Positions 53,786 to 64,000 of a DNA stretch of 64,000 nucleotides are shown one piece after another. The DNA is taken from positions 19,562,054 to 19,626,053 of the forward strand of contig NC_092562.1 of NCBI RefSeq assembly GCF_037975245.1, read 5' to 3'. This stretch comes from Apostichopus japonicus. Taxonomy: Eukaryota > Echinodermata > Holothuroidea > Aspidochirotida > Stichopodidae. Under the pieces are notes generated by a model that was not told the origin of the DNA, did not search any database, and saw only the letters and a program-made list of their open reading frames with translations. A program made the translations under genes and the position numbers. Every line of letters starts with the position of its first letter. The first letter of the stretch is position 1.

Positions 53786-54100
53786 TTGACTCACTTGAAT
53801 AGAGTCATCGACAGGAGTATGGAGTATCTAGGGAGGTGGTGTGTTAGTCTGCTTCCCATACATGCAGTTTGTGATTGTCTTGATTATGGTATTGTTTCAA
53901 AGTACTACTCTGGAGTGCAAGCAAATGATGATTTACTCCTCGTCAGGAACAACTTGCTTCCCACACAGCTTTCTGAAATCCACCGCTGTGTCACCTGTGT
54001 GGACGACCTTCCATTCGTGAAGATCATCATGCACCTGTTTTGTCCTGACTGTATGTTGCAGTTAGACACCGATATAGGCTATCATTACGAGCTTTCTTAA
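53786..54100 (+). other. Unrecognised 104-codon ORF in intron
   Basis: An ATG-initiated frame runs 104 codons through AT-rich intronic DNA. It has a Cys- and Leu-rich product with pieces such as RWCVSLLPIHAVCDCLDYG and HLFCPDCMLQLDTDIGYHYE. It is longer than expected by chance here and ends about 130 bp before the exon at 54229. I recognise no domain. It is not needed for the SLC4A11 reading frame, since the exons on each side join without it. It may be chance or a remnant of a mobile element. Confidence 0.2.
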
Positions 54101-54228
54101 TAAAATTTAAATTAGTAATTTGCAATGTAATCTCTACATTAAGACAGTCTGCACATGAATTGGAAAACATTATGGGAACTTCAATTTTATGTTAAACTTA
54201 TAAATTTGTTTTTTTTTTCTTTTTCCAG

Positions 54229-54313
54229 TTCATGTTTTGGCTAAAACCATACAAGGTACCAGCACTAGTGAAGGAGGAGGCTTCGATTACGACCAGTCCT
54301 GGGTCTGTGCTCT
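54229..54313 (+). CDS. SLC4A11-like gene, cytosolic-domain exon
   Basis: An 85-bp exon between a long polypyrimidine acceptor (TTTTTTCTTTTTCCAG) and GTAAGT. With the G carried from 30382 it encodes VHVLAKTIQGTSTSEGGGFD then YDQSWVCAL, phase 1 in and phase 2 out. It corresponds to the SLC4A11 segment with V-H-L-L, TIQG, and QSW-C. The invariant TIQG and QSW blocks are the clearest anchors. Confidence 0.93.
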
Positions 54314-55134
54314 GTAAGTCATATGAAATAATTAAACGTACAAGTAAGAGGGGCTTCGATCCTAGCAGGAGCTTCTGCAAATTAGCAAAATGCAACGAAA
54401 ATGTTGTTTTGCAGTAGATCAAACAGTTTGTTAACAGTGTTTCTCTCTTTGAAATAATGAAACAATTCATTGAACACCAACCTTTGAAAAATGTCAGTAT
54501 ATTATGAGCCAAATGTTGTATTTTTCATAACGGACACCTCTGAATGTAAACTAAGACAGTGCTGGCTACAAAGGCTCAAGAAATGCATAGAATGGTAATT
54601 TCTCATGAACAATTTAATGAATACACGCAAGCAGAATTACTCTATTTGATTCATTAATGTACTGTAGTATTGCTCTTTTTCTGAATAGGTATAATAAAAC
54701 CACATATAAGCTAATGATATGGGCATTTGGTTCTATTCCTTCCCTCCCGAAAGAAAGGAAAGATTTAATTGTGAAAGTAATTATTGTAATTACCTGGCCC
54801 CATCCCTTCCCTTCTCTTACACACATCCCTTCCCTTCTCCAACCCCTACCTACCCTACCCTTCCTTTCTCCTTCACCTTCTCTTCTCCTTTCCTATCCCT
54901 TCCCATCTACCATCAGACCCAAGCGTTAGATTTCTAATGCTGTCACCTTCTGTTTGGTTGTTTCATCACATCTATTATCATTGAGTTGGATTAATTATCC
55001 TAGCTAATTTTACATATCTAGTATATGCATATTTGTAGATGTTACCTCTAATAATCCCCCGTAAGAGGTAAATTTACATCAGTAATGTAGAAATGAGTGT
55101 GACTATAACTTGTTTGTTTTTTCCCCCTCCTTAG
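54314..55134 (+). other. Intron with C/T-rich tract
   Basis: 0.8-kb intron, GTAAGT to CCTCCTTAG. 54798-54913 is C/T-rich (CCCTTCC-type repeats). No exon or RNA gene. Confidence 0.85.
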
Positions 55135-55352
55135 TTGCTCTTTACCATCCCTCCAGAAGAGATACGTAGGAATCGCAAGACTGAGATCACCTGCTAATCT
55201 AGGTCGAACCAGTCAGGAGGTCCGTTTCGTCATCCTGGTGCTTGCACCGTTTAGAGAGAAAAGTACAAAGAATGCTCTGGAAACTGCCAGAACATTTGCA
55301 ACACTGTTAGCAGATATGGATTGCAGACAGATGCTGTTAGAAGTGAAGACAG
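55135..55352 (+). CDS. SLC4A11-like gene, most conserved cytosolic exon
   Basis: A 218-bp exon, phase 2 in and phase 1 out. It encodes CSLPSLQKRYVGIARLRSPA, then NLGRTSQEVRFVILVLAPFR, EKSTKNALETARTFATLLAD and MDCRQMLLEVKT. LQKR, EVRFVILVLAP, KSTK, ARTFAT and the FRQ/CRQ-LLE-x-(R/K)T end are hallmark blocks of the SLC4A11 cytosolic domain, in the right order and spacing. Within SLC4 the EVRFV-LAP strand and the ARTFAT helix belong to the core of the band-3-type fold. The donor is ACAG then GTGAGT. This exon is the strongest single evidence for the gene's identity. Confidence 0.97.
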
Positions 55353-56043
55353 GTGAGTTCACAGAAGTAGGGGAATCTTATATCTTCATAGGTACAGTCA
55401 TGGGGGGGAGGGGGAGGGGGATGGGGGCTTTTATGACACTTGTAAATTTTATGATTTTACCACAGCAACAGAAAGCAAGCCAAACTTGCACGTGTACTAG
55501 CATGTCTCCCAATTGTATTGACACCGCCTTGAAAATTTAACTAGAATTCTCGTCAACATTTTCGCAATGTACAAAAAACTTTGATGTGCATGTTGGTAAC
55601 ATATCGCAAATGCTGGATATGTACACAGAGAAATTTGTTTAACAATGAGTAAAACTTTGCCAGTTTGAAGTACTTCATAATTGGACCCACCGTGCTACCT
55701 AAGATTGCAGCTAGTGCATGATCAAATAGAGCCCAGAGCTTGTAACCCTGAGTCTGAGGTCAGTGGTTTGAATCTTGTTATAGCCAAAAAAATTCATTGC
55801 TCTTTGCAATTGTTTTTAATTTCACACTTAATTTCTGTTGTCCATGTACTTAAAGATTTCGAAAAAAAAAATTATATATTTTTTTTTGTTTAGCTAGTTC
55901 AGTGAACATGACATGATGTAGAAGGAGAGTTAGTTACAACAGACAACTATATTCAAATAACATCTCTTCTCCTCCCATCCTTTTTCTTATATTATTATAA
56001 CCTAAGAAATGATTTATTTGTTTCATATTTCTTTCTGACACAG
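55353..56043 (+). other. Intron with G-quadruplex motif and tRNA-like remnant
   Basis: 0.7-kb intron from GTGAGT to TTTCTGACACAG. About 50 nt after the donor there is a G-tract cluster (55402-55427, listed separately). 55700-55790 resembles a decayed tRNA-derived head: TAGTGCATGATCAAATAGAG as A box, AGCTTGTAACCCTG as anticodon arm, and GTGGTTTGAATCTTG as B box. Confidence 0.6.
55402..55427 (+). other. Potential G-quadruplex near a splice donor
   Basis: Four runs of 5-7 G separated by single A or AT loops lie on the transcribed sense strand, so the pre-mRNA itself carries them, 50 nt downstream of the donor at 55353. G runs close to donors are known intronic splicing enhancers in animals; function here is inferred. 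Confidence 0.7.
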
Positions 56044-56168
56044 AGGAAGAGTTCAAAAGAACTCTTACAGAACATGCCAAAGAGCTGGCCATCCAGCAAA
56101 GTCATCCGTCCAGGATAAGAGGGAACTCAAGACCCAGCGTAACAAACGCCATGGATATGTTCGGATCT
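56044..56168 (+). CDS. SLC4A11-like gene, end of cytosolic domain / linker
   Basis: A 125-bp exon, phase 1 in and phase 0 out, bounded by TTTCTGACACAG and GTAAGT. It encodes EEEFKRTLTEHAKELAIQQS and then HPSRIRGNSRPSVTNAMDMF followed by GS. Preceded by the T from the previous exon it gives TEEEF, which matches the TEEEFKEAL motif that closes the cytosolic domain in SLC4A11. The rest is a polar, Ser/Arg-rich linker, as expected just before the membrane domain, and is poorly conserved. Confidence 0.92.
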
Positions 56169-59100
56169 GTAAGTAACAAGATCGTCGCATATAACATTTA
56201 AAATATGTGACGGAAATTTCACTTTTCCTTCAGTGCCCCACGTTACGACGGCAGTTGCATCATCCCTCCAAAATGTCACTCTCTATCGATTACGACAATC
56301 AAATCGAGATGAATATGTAGTAGCCTCCGTCGTCGAGGTTTGTATCTCCCTTTCACATCGTCCTTGGAACGTCTTGGAAGGAAAAAGACTCTCTCATTTT
56401 GCCCGAGGAATTGAATACCAGAAAGATACTTTCCTCATATTAAAGACACTTAATGTTTGACAGAGAAGATCACATGGGTTTGTAGTGTCTGCTCAAAAAC
56501 TCACAAGGGTTTTTCCAGGATGCTGCATATATGCTGTGATGTCAAAATGAGAATTGAACACTTTTCTCTGGCCTTGACATAGATGGTGGCCATATCAAAA
56601 TTGTCTATATGTCAAGTGGTTCGGGTCTAGGGAGTCATGTGGGATTGTACAGTTTTAGATTTTGTTTTTAAGTATATCATTCAGACAGATCACTTGTAGA
56701 CCATTAAACACTTCTACTTTCAGAAATGGTCTGAGGGAGTACTGAAAATGTAGTAGATTGTTAACCAATATAATTGTTTGGAGTATGCAGTTAAACACAC
56801 ACAACAGTAGGTCATCAAAATAGCAGAAGCTGGGACAAAAGTAAATTGAAAAATGTTTGATATTTGCAGCCTTCAATAGCTTATTTTTTTTTTTTTTTTA
56901 AGTCCAAGCTTTTGTGAATTTTAATATTTAGTTTTGGCTATGTCTTGTATAAAGTTTGTCATGGTAAACTTGTGTTGCGTTCATTCTTAAGTGCAGGATT
57001 ATTTCATAAAAAAAAAATAATACAATGACATTCACATTAAAATTTAACCCTTCACATAGGCCAACATAAATTCATTTTCAAATTTGCTTTAAGGAAACAA
57101 TTTCTTTTGTCAGATACTTTAAAAGGTCAATTAACATTGTCTTTCCATGTGCTAAGAAGTGAAATGATGATCTTATCTTCAGCAAGCATATTACTGTCAC
57201 CCTCAAAGGGTTTTTCCCTCACGAAGACATCTAATGGTCTTTAATATACAACACTTCTCAACAGCTGCACATAATTTGTAGGGTGACAACTTCTCAGAAA
57301 ATAGTACTTTTGAGCAAGTTATACCTAGGTTAGGCTTGGGGGCCATTGAAGATGGCAATTTAATGTTGAATTGCCTGATTTTGAGAAGATGACCTTGACT
57401 GCTGCCTGCAGTCAAAAATGTTCATTAAAAAAAAACCACCTTCCCTGTAGTCATCATGAATGTTAGTTGTTCAATAGATGAGTGAGTTGTAAAGTGTCTC
57501 CCAAATATTTAACAAAACAAAATAAGATATATAAACATGCTTGATCATAGGTAAACATACACTCCTGTGAAAAAGAAACAAGAAGGGGGGGTGGGGGGCA
57601 GAACATGACAGTGGGATAGTGATGAGGGAGGGAGGGAATTTAGAAGGAATCAGGTCAGTACAATCATACTTTTGGCCTGCACTGCATTGTAGAAGAAGTC
57701 TACTTTCAGCATAACTATTTTTGTTTTGACATTATGGTGACAGCTTTGTAGGCCTAGTCCAGTGGTATTGTTCAGATCAAAATATGCAAAATAATAGGGA
57801 GGCCTTGTGAAATCAAGAAGTTAGAACTCAGTACATACTCTTCAAATCACTTAATGTCACTTTGGTTTTTAAAATAAATTTTCAACTAGGCCTGCAACCC
57901 TCCATGGATGTCTTGCCAATCCCCAGGTGGAGGGGTTCAGGCCTGGGGGAACAAATGTATGTCACAAAGAATCATTAGACAACCTGAATTCTTCATTGAA
58001 TGCAGTCTTATCATTTTCATGAGGTGCGTAGTCAACGCTAACATAAGACGGAAGATTTCACCGTCTCTGTAATCCATGGGTTGTCTATAATTTTGTCTCC
58101 ATCTCAACTGATGAAGTACCGAAGCCGGAGGACAAAAGACTATCATAGAGGCACAGAACAAGGTTGAACGTTCAGGTGCCAGACAATGTGTCTTTCATCT
58201 CCAAGCAAAGACTATGATTGAAAGGATATGAGAGCAGCAGCTCCTGAAAGCAAGAATAAAAAACAAGGGAAATAAAAGAAACAGGAGAAAATAAGAGAGG
58301 AAATATAAAGAGGCCAAAAAAAGAATTAGTAGAAAAAGGTTTTGAGTAGTGGTTTTTAGATTTTGTACTGATTTTGGTCTACACAGATTGATGGTACCAC
58401 CTGCAGTATTGGTGTTAGAGATGTTATTTTATGACCAGAATCTTTAAAGGTATCAATATTGAGAAATTAAGGCGGGCTGTTGGCTTTGAGTTGAAACAGG
58501 TGATAAAATCCCATTATGTTTATGGTAAGCAATGGGTGTCACTCTCTCTAGATGGTCTTCTGATTGGCAGTATCGCCTGTTGTGCAGTAGTTTGTATATA
58601 AACACAAAGTATAGCTCTGGCCTTGAACATTGAATAAAGTCTACATAAAGCTGTATAGTATCTGTGTGTGTCCAGGACGACAAGATATTCAAACAATCAT
58701 TTGTACAAAGGTTTCTTTCATTGCATATAACAGCTTCAACCTATATTAGGTACAGTATACCAATCACAATCATCATCGACTGAACAATTAGCTAGCTTCA
58801 TGCTGGTCTACAAATTGCGTGATTTTGTTTGTTTTGACATAAATTACCGATCATCGAGTGTGGTAGAATATGAGACAGTAATCTTTGAGTGGGCATGTTT
58901 GATCATTTGCGCTGCGTTTGATCTTGATCTCTAACTACTTCCATGCAACTGTATGAGAGCTTAATTATGTTCAGTAGATCATAGAATAAATGACTTAAAG
59001 ATCTTGTCAGTATAAGTATATATAATTGCGTGTAGTCTCATCTGTGAAAGCTTCCACCGTATAAACTCCGCCACATTGCCGAGACCCCTACTCGACAGTG

Positions 59101-59592
59101 AGCACATTGTAAGCAGTGTGGTGATGGTCTGCTATGCAACATTATGAACAGGTCTGGGTAAATATTTTCCACTTTGGAAGATGAGATTTAAAGCATAATT
59201 GTGCAATTAGGAAAAGCATCCTCTATGTGTGCCCCACACACTGGCAAACTTAAACAATTAGCTAAATGCCACATTTCTGTGCTACATATTGTGCATTGTA
59301 CTATATACTTTGAAACCTCAGGTTAAGTGCAAATATGATGCTTTTGATTTCGGATCATATGGCCATTCTAATACACTGTGCAGTCCACCCTTCTGTCAGT
59401 TAAAGTATGTTTATGAATTTTTGGTCATTACGTGAGCTGAAAGCACACATAGGTCAGAAATTCTTATTGGAACTATATAAAAGAAAATAAGTGCATCCAT
59501 ATGCTCAGAAGCTTACAACCAGTTTTAATGTTCACCAACCCTGATCTCAACTTTGACGGTTTTACCAATTTTTTTATCTTTTTCTTTAACAG
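56169..59592 (+). other. Intron of the SLC4A11-like gene
   Basis: 3.4 kb from GTAAGT to TCTTTTTCTTTAACAG. No additional exon found, although a short linker exon could be missed. It contains a G run (57585-57598) and, at 58104-58137, an 'ACTGATGAAGTACCGAAGCC' motif of a kind seen near Penelope-like element ends; nothing else supports a mobile element there. Confidence 0.55.
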
Positions 59593-59800
59593 TTTGGTCA
59601 CAACTGGTTTCCTGGTCGTGGTCTCTATCTTGATCTCAGGCGTCGCTTACCAAACTACATCAGTGATTTCACAGAAGGCATCATGGGTACAAAGTCCATT
59701 CACAAGTTAATCTCTACCACACTATTTCTGTATTTTGCCTGTCTTCTGCCATCTATCGCATTCGGTGTGTTAAATGCAAAGAACACAGGGGGAAATATCG
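59593..59800 (+). CDS. SLC4A11-like gene, entry to membrane domain and TM1
   Basis: A 208-bp exon, phase 0 in and phase 1 out, between TTTTTCTTTAACAG and GTGAGT. It encodes [20 protein letters not shown], then [20 protein letters not shown], the first transmembrane helix [20 protein letters not shown], and [13 protein letters not shown]4A11 has the same order: FGKG, R-R-x-P-x-Y-x-x-D-F-T-D-G-I, then [17 protein letters not shown] and N-x-x-N-T-x-G-x-I. The match spans the amphipathic lead-in helix and TM1 of the SLC4 core. The next exon (expected to begin TM2 with a GQSIGG-like block) is not found before 64000. Confidence 0.97.
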
Positions 59801-59872
59801 GTGAGTATCTAGGCTGTATATAATGCAAGTCATTTTAAATTATGTTCCTGTCATCTGTATTAATGTATAAAA
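59801..59872 (+). other. Intron start
   Basis: Consensus donor GTGAGTATCT at 59801. Intron continues past the right edge of the window. Confidence 0.85.
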
Positions 59873-60108
59873 TAATAATAATAATTATAATAACACAGTG
59901 GATTTTTATAGCGCCAAATCAGAAACAAGAAGGAGCTGCTCTAGGCGCAATCAATAAAAAGTCCAGAAATGAGTCTCAAGGTAACTCGTAAACGTAAATA
60001 TGGTCCGGTAGCTGGTTCCACAAAAGAGGAGCAGGGCAAAAACATGTTTTTAATCGTGGATTGGGTAGAGAAAGATAGGTCTTAGTAGAGCGACAAAGAC
60101 AATGGGCA
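59873..60108. repeat. Dispersed (AAT)n-TATAGCGCC repeat
   Basis: It starts with (AAT)n, then CACAGTGGATTTTTATAGCG and CCAAAT, later CTCTAGGCGCAATCAATAAA and GGTAGCTGGTTCCACAAAAG. An (ATA)n followed by a GGATTTATATAGCGCC-like string and a GTTCCACA block is, to my knowledge, a common dispersed repeat in echinoderms and other marine invertebrates. Its first 30 bp resemble the 3' end of the family B SINE at 31563-31600 (AATAATACACAGTTCTTATA), so the two may share a 3' tail. Confidence 0.65.
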
Positions 60109-60450
60109 GGAAAATGCTTAGTTTATGAATTCCATATCCACCCACACATCCTCGACGCCACCCACACACCCCCTTCAACCCAACCTTCAAAGACGTGAAT
60201 TTTTCCATTTTTTTAAGGCAGTGCTTTCTGTTCATGTCATTCCATCAATGTCAATGTCATGTCAATGTCAGTGTGACATTCATATAAATAATAATATGAA
60301 AGCGTTATTGTGTCAGCATAGGGAAAATACTAAGTTTATGAATTTCATATCCACCTACCCATCCTCTAAGCTACTCCCACCCAACTCCTTCAACCCAACC
60401 CTCAAAGATGTTAATTTTTCAATGTTTTTTTAATACTTACTTTCATCTGT
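60109..60450 (+). repeat. Diverged tandem duplication, period about 213 bp
   Basis: GGAAAATGCTTAGTTTATGA at 60109 recurs as GGAAAATACTAAGTTTATGA at 60322. The following CATATCCACC, CATCCTC, CTTCAACCCAACC and TCAAAGA blocks are in the same order in both. The second copy is incomplete. A (TCAATG)-type short repeat lies between them (60242-60275). Confidence 0.85.
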
Positions 60451-63400
60451 GTTATGCAGAGTTTAAATAAATGCCATCTACATAATGTTTATTGAAGAAG
60501 TTGGGATATCAATGTAACACTTCAAATAGAGAGGGTACATGTAAATGTTACCCACCTGAAGACATTCATTGTCTAGAAGATTCTTAGCTTTCAGTAAATT
60601 TAATGTTTTGTTTAATTCAAAGCAGGAATACCACTTTGTTTTACAATATTTTCTACATCCATATATTTAAACTATATTTGCCCTAACAGTGAGGCAAAGC
60701 TCACTCAGGATAACTCTACCATAAGTTTAGTTCTTTTTATAACTGGTTAGATTTTATTTAGACTCAGAAAGGAAGTCTTTATACTTATAGGAGTAAAATG
60801 TGTGACTATTAACTTTTTTTTAGTAACATAGATATATCATGGCAAATGCTACATGAAATATAACTGTTTGATTCATTTCTCAATATATGTATTTGTGACT
60901 TCAGACACATGTGAGCTCTTTGAATAAAGTTTCTGTTTCGCATTTCATAAAGACAAAAACAAAAGGGGGGGGAAGAAACAGTCCAAACAGTTTGTAGGTA
61001 TGTAGTAATTTTTAGTTCGGGTCTGCAATCCATGTCAAAGTTCAACATCTACGTAAAGTATTGCTACTATACCACATGTGCCGACCTAAAGGCAGAAATG
61101 TTTTGTTTTCAGAGAGGGACCTGGGTTTTAATTATTGCTTCTGACCATTTCAGATTTTTAAACTCACCACTGTTCAAAGTAAATGTCCGTGAAATGATAA
61201 TATCCACATAATGCATTGTTGGATATCATTATTCGTTGTTGTTTACCTGTAGACATACCTTAAGTACATCTACCTCTGTGTTGATGTCGATGATATATTC
61301 ATTAATAACCCTGATGATGCCTCCACATCAAATAGTAAATGTCCTTGCCGACAGGTCGTCAAGTGGATCTCTTACCTTAGCTCCGGCAATGTTGTGAATT
61401 TGATTCTACATAAGTTTCATGTTGAGATGCTGTTGTTATTTCGTAAGAATAGCTGCCCGCAAGCATGAGTTAATGACGTTGCATAGTCCTCAGAGAGCTG
61501 TTGTATCGGCCTGCAGCTAGGGATTTGAATGTTTACATACGGTGAGCATTGAAGCCTCTAGACTTTACCAAGGAGTCATGTCCATCCATTATTGTTTTTG
61601 TAAATTCATCTTAATTGTCTCCAGGGTGTTAAACTCTTGACACTTTTCTTTTGATGACTACATATAAACTGTATAAGATGAGAGTACGAAAGAGCTTTCT
61701 AAGTTCGACTTTCTTTGACTTACATTTTTTTTTTTTAATTGTGAAGAACTGGAAATTTTTTCCATCTGGTCAATTGTCTTGGAAAATTATGAGAATTAAA
61801 GCGATATGTTGACTTGCATAAGTTTATTTTAACTTGTCATTCCTATGATAAAACTTTAGGTGCTTCTAGTCAAATCAGGCACTGCACAGTATATTTGTAT
61901 TTACCCTTTGCACTGCAAATCCCTTTTTTATGGAAAAGATGCATGAAGAGGGGAGGAATGGGGGTGGGTGATGGGTGGTAAGAGGACATGAGGGAGATGG
62001 AGAGTAGGGGTAGGAGTTCACAGGAAACTGAGAAGAAGATGCAGGAGTCAAGAAAGAGGCTGGGTCATAGGAAAACAGGAAGAAAGAGAGAGAGATAGCT
62101 AGAAGGGGAACATAGAAAGTGAAGAGGGAGGAAAGAGGGGTAGGGGGGGGGGTTGTGACTATGCTAAGAAAGGACATGAAGAGAGGTAAATTAGGCAGAA
62201 GCTAGGGTCCACAACAAAATAAATCTCTGTATACATATTTCATCAAACATGTCTATACTTAGGACTTCTTAGAGAAGTGTCAAACCTTTCCTATAAATAT
62301 GTGCAGGCTTTTTAAGGGATAATGACAAAATAATATATTTTGATTTTCTGAAAGTCAGAGCAACTTTCATTTTTTTTATAGATATATATGTTCATATATA
62401 TATATTTATGTGTTAAAAATTTGTTGTCCAAAACATGAATCACTTTAATTATTTGTTTACCTCAGTGATTATGAATCAGAAGTATCGCTACCCTAGCGAG
62501 CAGCTGAGCCAAAAACTTCCTTTCTGATTGTTTTTCCGCATGCCGTATCTTCGATCTAATATTTGAAGGCATCGAACCCTTTCATACCTTTAATACATAA
62601 CATAAAACAATCTCCCCCGTGGATCTCATCTATACCAACATAAATTAGTGTAGGTATGGGCTAATTGAAAACAGGTAACTTAGATAACTATCGACCCCCA
62701 GAGACAAGTTCATCTTTCAGTTTGTTTTCGACAAAGTGCGGCAATTAAGCTTGTCTTTTAAATATTGATGACTTCTAAGTAGCAGTCCAGATTTCTATTT
62801 TTAATTTCTTCAGCTTTACCATTTTTACCATTTTCCCAAATTCTTATCTTTTCTTTTTTTTGGTCTAACTCAGAAGGGACTCAATTTCATCAACAAATTT
62901 AAAATGCTTCAAGTGGCAGTGACCTGCGAGATTTTGTCAAATTATGAAAACTCAGGTGGTCAGTCAGAAAGAGTATATAATGATATGGAATTCAAGCACT
63001 TTTCTCAGAATGAGATGATTGATTTTTTTTTTATTATTTAAGTATATCTGGATGGTTGGCCAGAACCATTAATATAAAAGAATAAATAATAATATAGAAG
63101 TGGTGAATTATTGGTCATGCTTGGTGAATCATGCATAAATGGGAGTAGGTACAGATTGTGTGACAGCCTTTTCAACAGCTCAAACCAGGAGTTCAGTTTA
63201 TTCATCAGGGAAACCAGGAATCTCATGGTGGAGGGGGAGGCTGGTGTGGGGTGGGGTGGTGGCGGGTAGCAGTGTGTTTCACATGTATGCAATGCCTGTA
63301 TGCAAGAAGAGTTTAAACTACAAACTGTGACGAAAAGAACTGCTTTTATTACATGAGACTTTCTAGTGACTGTTTTTTTCATACACTGAGGATGCCATAT

Positions 63401-64000
63401 ACATTAAACTGATCCAGCAGGGGTGACATCACAGATTGATAAGTCTCATCATGAACTCATTCTCACCATTGATCATCAATGCTGCATGGTTATATAATCT
63501 ATGATTGCATGTTACGATATACATCATTTGAGGGGGGAGGGGAAAAAAGAAAGAATGAATAAAGAAAAGAAATATAGAAATGAAGTCAATCCTTAGAAAT
63601 GTACCAAAGGCATCAATCCTTCCCAGAAAATCCTTGCAATGTCTAGTGCCTAGAGGGTAGAGCTATAAAGAGAGCTATCACCACGGAAACTTCCATTCCG
63701 TCCCTGACTAATCCTTGCTAACACCTCGCACATCAAGGTAAACAATTTTTAAGTAAGAAGCTCTCTTTACCGACAGAGCCAGATCTAATTAAGTGCTGGA
63801 GCTATTTTCCTGAGTGAATCGTAAGATCATATTTTCAAGGTTTGGGCATTTGAAATGTTTTCAACATCCTTTAAAGTTGACTTGTTATGTTAATGCATGT
63901 AGCTATTAAGAAATTTCGTTAATATTTCATTAATAGCTCCATGGTTAATGTTACTTAGATACACTGGGAGCAATTTCTTGAGAAAATTTTTGAGAGATTG
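60451..64000 (+). other. Intron or downstream DNA with polypurine block
   Basis: No exon found. 61946-62155 is about 200 bp of G/A-rich sequence with several G runs; the minus-strand frame across it is a Pro/Ser/Phe-rich artefact. Further G-rich clusters lie at 63229-63268 and 63531-63542. Nothing else identified. Confidence 0.5.

Larger units (their letters stand above)
30383..54228 (+). other. 24-kb intron of the SLC4A11-like gene
   Basis: It runs from GTAGGT to TTTTTTCTTTTTCCAG. Apart from the mobile elements and repeats listed separately it holds AT-rich DNA with no supported exon. Three GC-richer patches stand out as possible conserved non-coding sequence: 32210-32400, 33540-33740 (with AATCAATTACTT, a homeodomain-like site) and 48060-48300. 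G/C runs occur at 30839-30862, 43736-43746, 48464-48482 and 49203-49222. Long frames at 34563-34970 (-), 41711-42037 (-) and 48200-48619 (-) show no family signature. Confidence 0.5.
27951..59800 (+). other. Gene span (partial): SLC4A11-like transporter, N-terminal exons
   Basis: Six called exons chain in phase on the + strand and together encode about 265 residues that align in order with the cytosolic domain and first membrane helix of vertebrate SLC4A11. The family members are plasma-membrane transporters of the SLC4 fold, reported to carry H+/OH- or to be coupled to NH3; the older borate claim is disputed. The start codon is not found; it is upstream of 27951 or in a missed exon. The remaining transmembrane exons are expected beyond 64000. 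Intron sizes are about 2.1, 23.8, 0.8, 0.7 and 3.4 kb. The large second intron hosts most of the transposons in the window. Confidence 0.85.

Noticed and set aside
59501-59710. 69-codon ORF overlapping the TM1 exon in another frame
   Set aside because: Shadow of the true exon 59593-59800, whose frame matches SLC4A11.
61875-62177. 100-codon ORF on the minus strand, Pro/Ser/Phe-rich
   Set aside because: Comes from the polypurine block on the plus strand.

Overview
This window is eukaryotic, AT-rich and mostly non-coding. It has short exons with GT-AG boundaries separated by kilobase introns, many G/C homopolymers, microsatellites, tRNA-derived SINEs, small hAT-like DNA transposons and a truncated non-LTR retrotransposon. 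The mix of repeats, including an (AAT)n-TATAGCGCC dispersed repeat and a SINE with a 'GTGTCCTTGGGCAAGG' body, suggests a marine invertebrate deuterostome, most plausibly an echinoderm. The taxon is inferred; no gene here is diagnostic. I see no bacterial operon, CRISPR array or rRNA, and no functional tRNA gene.

The one gene I recognise is on the + strand from about 27.9 kb to 59.8 kb: the N-terminal part of an SLC4A11-like transporter (the SLC4 branch once called a borate transporter, now mostly described as an H+/OH- or NH3-linked transporter). Six exons are called: 27951-27991, 30139-30382, 54229-54313, 55135-55352, 56044-56168 and 59593-59800. Their phases chain without a break (1-0, 0-1, 1-2, 2-1, 1-0, 0-1). 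They encode the cytosolic domain and the first transmembrane segment. The other membrane exons lie beyond the right edge. A further good-looking exon at 21053-21151 is phase-compatible and may be an upstream exon, but I could not identify its protein.

Layout. 1-0.3 kb: tail of a degraded mobile-element-like ORF. 0.3-21 kb: no recognised gene; three copies of one tRNA-derived SINE (1.2, 13.2 and 15.8 kb), a pair of related repeat blocks (4.2 and 9.1 kb) and a 26-bp minisatellite of about 36 units (18.5-19.5 kb). 21-30 kb: candidate and 5' SLC4A11-like exons. 30.4-54.2 kb: a 24-kb intron holding a second SINE family (31.6-31.9 kb), a long (TA)n and a nest of transposons at 49.4-53.2 kb. That nest comprises a 2.66-kb TIR element with a 5-bp target duplication, two copies of a hAT-like MITE (one intact with an 8-bp target duplication) and a LINE fragment with a 12-bp target duplication. 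54.2-59.8 kb: four SLC4A11-like exons. 59.8-64 kb: intron sequence with more repeats and a polypurine block.

Large parts of the intergenic and intronic DNA show nothing I can name. Most long open frames there come from low-complexity tracts or chance.
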